Shown: positions 60,122 to 64,000 of the stretch, in pieces
Layout of the letters: each line of letters opens with the position of its first letter
Numbering within the stretch: the first letter of the stretch is position 1
Assembly (NCBI GenBank): GCA_014218235.1
Contig: CM024755.1
Span: forward strand, 83,397,960 to 83,461,959
Reading direction: 5' to 3'
DNA length: 64,000 bases
Origin: Colocasia esculenta
Taxonomy: Eukaryota > Streptophyta > Magnoliopsida > Alismatales > Araceae
Notes under the pieces: generated by a model
What the model was told of the DNA's origin: nothing
The model's input: the letters and a program-made list of their open reading frames with translations, nothing else
Databases searched by the model: none
Made by a program: the position numbers and the translations under genes

Positions 60122-63100
60122 TTACAAATTACACATGCCTAATTCCCTTCTAAGAGATGTAAATCTCTCTTCAAGTAAGGCTTTTGTAAAGATATCTGCT
60201 AACTGATTCAACGTATCTATAAAGGAAATATTTATATTTCCATTAGCTACATGATCTCTAATAAAATGATATCTAACCTCTATATGCTTTGTCCTGGAGT
60301 GCTGAACTGGATTTTTGGTGAGATTTATTGCACTGGTGTTGTCGCACAGCAATGGAATGGTCTTGATGTGCAGTCCATAATCCTCAAGTTGTTGTTTTAT
60401 CCATAGTAGTTGAGTGCAACAACTTCCAGTAGCTACGTATTCAGCTTCAGCTATTGATAGTGCTACTGAATTTTGTTTCTTTGAGGACCATGAAATCAAG
60501 ATCCTGTAAGAAATTGACAACTTCCGTTGGTTCTTTTTCTATCTACCTTGCATCCAGCATAGTCAACATCAGAATATCCTACTAAACTAATTTCACATGA
60601 TTTTGGATACCATAAACCTAGATCATGAGTTCTAACTAGATATCTAAAAATCCTTTTAACAGAAATTAAATGAGATTCTTTAGGATCAGCCTGATATCTT
60701 GCACACATGCATACACTAAATAGAATATCAGGTCGACTAGCAGTTAAGTAAAGTAATGACCCTATCATACCTCTGTAAAGTTTTTGATCTACTTTCTTAC
60801 CATATTTATCACTGTCTAACCTTGTAGATGTGCTCATTGGTGTGGACAGTGGCTTTGTATTGTCGAATCTAAATTTCTTTAATAATTCTTTGGTGTATTT
60901 TGCTTGGCAGATGTATGTGCCTTCTTTGCCTTGCTTGATTTGAAGTCCAAGAAAATAATTGAGTTCCTCCATCATGCTCATTTCGAATTCTCCCTGCATA
61001 AGCTTTTCAAAGTACTTGCACAGAGATTCATCAGTACATCTGAATATTATATCATCCACATAGATTTGCACAAGCAATATATTTTTGACTTTTGACTTAA
61101 TAAACAAAGTGCTATCTACCTGTCCTCTGATAAAACCATGGTTTAATAAAAATACACTAAGCCTTTCATACCATGCTCTAGGTGCTTGCTTTAAACCATA
61201 TAATGCTTTATGAAGTTTAAAAACATGATTTGGAAAATCTACATCATCAAAGCCAGGTGGTTGTTCTACATAGACTTCCTCCTTTACATAACCATTTAAA
61301 AAATGCAGATTTTACATCCATTTGAAAAAGCTTTAAATCTAGTGCAGATGCATATGCAAGTAAAATTCTAATAGCCTCAAGTCTAGCCACTGGTGCATAG
61401 GTTTCATCAAAATATATACCTTCCTCTTGGGAATAGTCTTGAGCAACCAGTCTAGCCTTGTTTCTAGTGATAACACCAGCTTCATCCAATTTGTTCATGA
61501 ACACCCATTTGGTGCCAATCACAGGATGATCTGATGGTCTCGGAACAAGGGACCAAACTTGGTTCCTCTTGAACTGATTAAGTTCATCTTGTATGGCTAA
61601 AATCCAAGATTCATTAGACAGTGCTTCATTGACTGTCTTCGGCTCAATTTGAGAAACAAATGCTAGATAGTCACATAGAATAACATTACCTCTTGTTCTT
61701 ACCCTAACAGATGGATCTCCAATGATGTTGTTTCTTGGATGATCCTTCTTGTATCTCCATTCCTTTGGAAGATCACTATGAGATATTTCTTTCTGTTGCA
61801 GTTCTTCCAAGGGTGGATCTTCATTATCCTTGAGAGATGTATCCTTCAGTTTCTTGGATAATTTTTCTGCATCATCATCATCACTGTCTACTTCCTTTCT
61901 CAAGGAAGGGTTAGATTCATAAAAAATAACATGGACTGATTGCTCAATTAATAAACTTTGTTTATTAAAGACCCTATAATCTTTAGGTTTGGAAGCATAC
62001 CCCATGAATATTCCTTCAACAGATTTTGAATCTAACTTACCAATATCTCTCTTACCATTATTGTGGATGAAGTAAGGGCATCCGAACGTCTTGAAGTGAC
62101 TAATCTTGGGCTTCTTTTGCTTGTAAAGCTCATACACTGTCTTCTTCAGGATTGGCCTGATCATCACTCTATTTATTATGTAACATGCTGTGTTGATTGC
62201 TTCAGCCCAGAAATATCGAGGAAGACTATATTCTGATAACATGGTTCTGGCCATATCCAATAATGTTCTATTCTTCCTCTCAGCTACTCCATTTTGTTGT
62301 GGTGTCCTTGGTGCTGAGAAATTATGCTCAATTCCTTGATCATCACAGAATTCTGTAAATTTTTTATTTTGAAATTCTCCTCCATGATCTGATCGAATCC
62401 ATATTATAATGAACTTCTTGTCCTTCTGAACTTTCTTACTGAACTTAACAAAGCTATTAAAGGGGTCATCTTTATGCTCCAAAAATGATACCCATGTAAA
62501 TCTTGAATAATCATCTACTATTACGAATCCAAAATTCTTTCCTCCAAGACTGGTGGTTCTCATCGGCCCAAATAAATCCATATGCAGTAACTCTAATGGT
62601 TTGGAGGTGGTTACCACTGTCTTTGATTTGAAGGATGACTTTGCATGCTTCCCTTTTGCACAAGGTTCACACACACCTTCCATCCTTGAGCTCATTTTGG
62701 GCAAACCTTCCACTAGATTTCACTTGACCAATTTTCTAATTCCATCCATACTGCAGTGACCCAATCTGTTGTGCCATAGTTCAGCTGATTGATCTTTATT
62801 TGCTACAAGGCATACATCCTGATCCTTTAACTATTCTAGATGAAGTAGATATAGATTCTTTTCTCTGCAGGCTTCGAACATTGTTACACCATCTTTCATA
62901 ATTATGCACTTTGACTCTTGAAACCTGATTTGGTGACCCGTGTCACACAGCTGGATGATACTTATCAAGTTGTGCTTGAGTCCTTGAACACATAGCACAT
63001 CTTTAATGAGAGTTCTGCCTTGGCTACCAACTGGTCCACAACCGATCACTGTTCCCTTTCCATTATCGTCATACGTCATTGTACCTACTTCATCTTTAAT

Positions 63101-63184
63101 GGAAGAAAATAATCTTCTGTTGCCTGACATGTGCCTTGAGCACCCGCTATCCAGGTACCACTTTGATGCTCTAAGGCTTCCCTA
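60122..63184 (-). pseudogene. pol: SIRE pol: protease, integrase, RT, RNase H
   Basis: Copia order, read from 63184 down. Protease WYLDSGCSRHMSGN, GAG-pre-integrase LWHNRLGHCSM, integrase DLFGPMRTTSLGGKNFGF, WIRSDHGGEF and RTPQQNGVAERKNRTLLDMA (D, D, E present), RT LVAQDYSQEEGIYFDETYAP and VQIYVDDIIFRCT, RNase H SVALSIAEAEYVATGSCC, and the end ELGMCNL at 60122. Damage: TAG near 62830 and TGA near 62712 (both in the protease-integrase frame), one extra base in the A run 61298-61303 (QMDVKSAF motif), and a missing base near 60499. The rest is unusually well kept. Confidence 0.9.
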
Positions 63185-63195
63185 CAATTAAAACA

Positions 63196-64000
63196 CTAGG
63201 ATTTAGGTACCCAAGTTCTTTTGGGTCCTTGCTAGTTAGTTTCCTCAGCTTTTCTTTCAGAGATCCATTTTAGGTGTTTTGTTGTGCAGGTTGTTCTGGT
63301 ATGTCCTAATTTATTACAATGACTACAGTAAGATATTCTACCTACTTTTTCAGTTGGAATGTATTTAAAGTTAGATTTATATTCAGTATTTTGTTCAACT
63401 ACAAATTTTGACGTTTGATAAATTTTAGGATGGACTACTGTTTCTTCATTATCTGGTGGAGTATATCATAAGCCATGCTTCTTCTTCCCTGATCTTCTAG
63501 CTCCTTTTATTATTAAATTTAATTTACTATTTGTAAACTTTTCAATTGTATTACTTAAATATTCATTTTCCTTAGTTAGTGTGTCAACTTCCTTTTTAAG
63601 TTTATTTAAAGTTTCCTGATTTTCCAGATTTGCTATTTGTTCATTTTTAACTTTTAGATCTTCACATAAAAATTCATTTCTCCTTTTTAATTCTGAGATT
63701 TGTTTTTCTAACTGCTCAGTTTCAGATTTTAGATCTGAGTTTGTGATTTCTAAACATGCATGACTTTTCTTGGTGGCTTTTACTAATTTACACTCATCTT
63801 TGTATTTACTGTATAGTTCATTAAATGCGTCTTTTAAACTATCTGAATCTGAATCATTGCATGAATTAAAGGATGAGTCAGAAGTTACCTTTTCCTCTAA
63901 GTTTGCCATGAAGGCCAGGTTGGCTTTTTCTTCTTCTTCTTCGTTGGAGCTTGACTCACTGTTTGAGTCGCTGTCGTTGCTCCATGCAGCTGCCATGGCT
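63196..64000 (-). pseudogene. gag: SIRE gag, C-terminal part, runs off the window
   Basis: At the right edge the frame reads MAAAWSNDSDSNSESSSNEE, an acidic Ser-rich stretch, then a coiled coil (ETEQLEKQISELKRRNEFLC) up to KKKHGL. It corresponds piece by piece to the TR-GAG protein at 35570-36100. A TGA at 63466-63468 stands where the TR-GAG has a Gly codon, and the same frame then continues to CSHCNKLGHTRTTC and to TAG stops. The gag N-terminus, primer site and 5' LTR lie beyond 64000. Confidence 0.8.

Larger units (their letters stand above)
27644..64000 (-). mobile_element. SIRE/Maximus-type Ty1/copia element, 5' end beyond the window
   Basis: The base layer of the stack, read from right to left: gag (runs off at 64000), protease, integrase, RT, RNase H, a long env-like 3' ORF, polypurine tract, 3' LTR at 27644-30095. 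Two later insertions (32603-38755 and 39697-59130) split the 3' ORF. Without them about 10.7 kb is visible. The copia order (integrase before RT), CCHC text CSHCNKLGHTRTTC and the extra 3' ORF identify the SIRE group. It is not active: the frame has several TAG/TGA stops and at least two one-base shifts. Confidence 0.85.

Overview
The window is nuclear DNA of a flowering plant. It carries most of a plastidial starch-synthesis gene with plant-type GT-AG introns, followed by about 57 kb of repeats: long-terminal-repeat (LTR) retrotransposons primed by plant initiator-tRNA-Met, MITEs, and a Helitron. The species cannot be told from the sequence alone.

Layout. 1-4827: 3' nine exons of the ADP-glucose pyrophosphorylase small subunit on the + strand (transit peptide lies outside), with a one-base deletion in exon 2. 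4828-7270: 3' flank and old repeat debris. 7271-10305: a probable Helitron whose cargo is a row of decayed fragments of unrelated host genes (WAK-like receptor, JINGUBANG-type WD40 protein, IQD protein, and an unrecognised minus-strand coding piece). 10306-12577: an old LTR remnant interrupted by an 839-bp Tourist-like MITE filled with poly-C minisatellite. 12578-21074: a near-complete Ty3/gypsy chromovirus (Tekay/Del-like) with 5-bp target duplication, young LTRs and several frameshifts. 21075-27643: old repeat debris with two small MITEs and degenerate tandem repeats.

27644 to the right edge is one nested stack. The base layer is a SIRE/Maximus-type Ty1/copia element on the minus strand (3' LTR 27644-30095, env-like 3' ORF, pol, gag running off the edge). 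Its 3' ORF was split twice: by a gag-only copia element (TR-GAG type, 32603-38755, + strand, duplication CCTTC) and by a 19.4-kb gag-only gypsy-like element (39697-59130, minus strand, duplication CCATG). The latter was itself split by an element with 3.64-kb LTRs (42901-51588, minus strand, duplication TATTT) whose 1.4-kb interior holds only a reverse-transcriptase fragment, a gag fragment in the wrong order, and a small tRNA-like insertion. Removing the TR-GAG insert with one target copy rejoins the SIRE 3' reading frame exactly.

The only host gene likely to work is the starch gene, and that depends on whether its frameshift is real. All three nested inserts lack a usable pol, so they would need enzymes from other elements. 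The most notable unexplained structure is that each LTR family carries arrays of short CG-containing inverted repeats. The clearest is a paired array of the palindrome GTGTCGACAC with 20-21 bp spacing inside each pair. No defence system, gene cluster or other novel enzyme system was seen.
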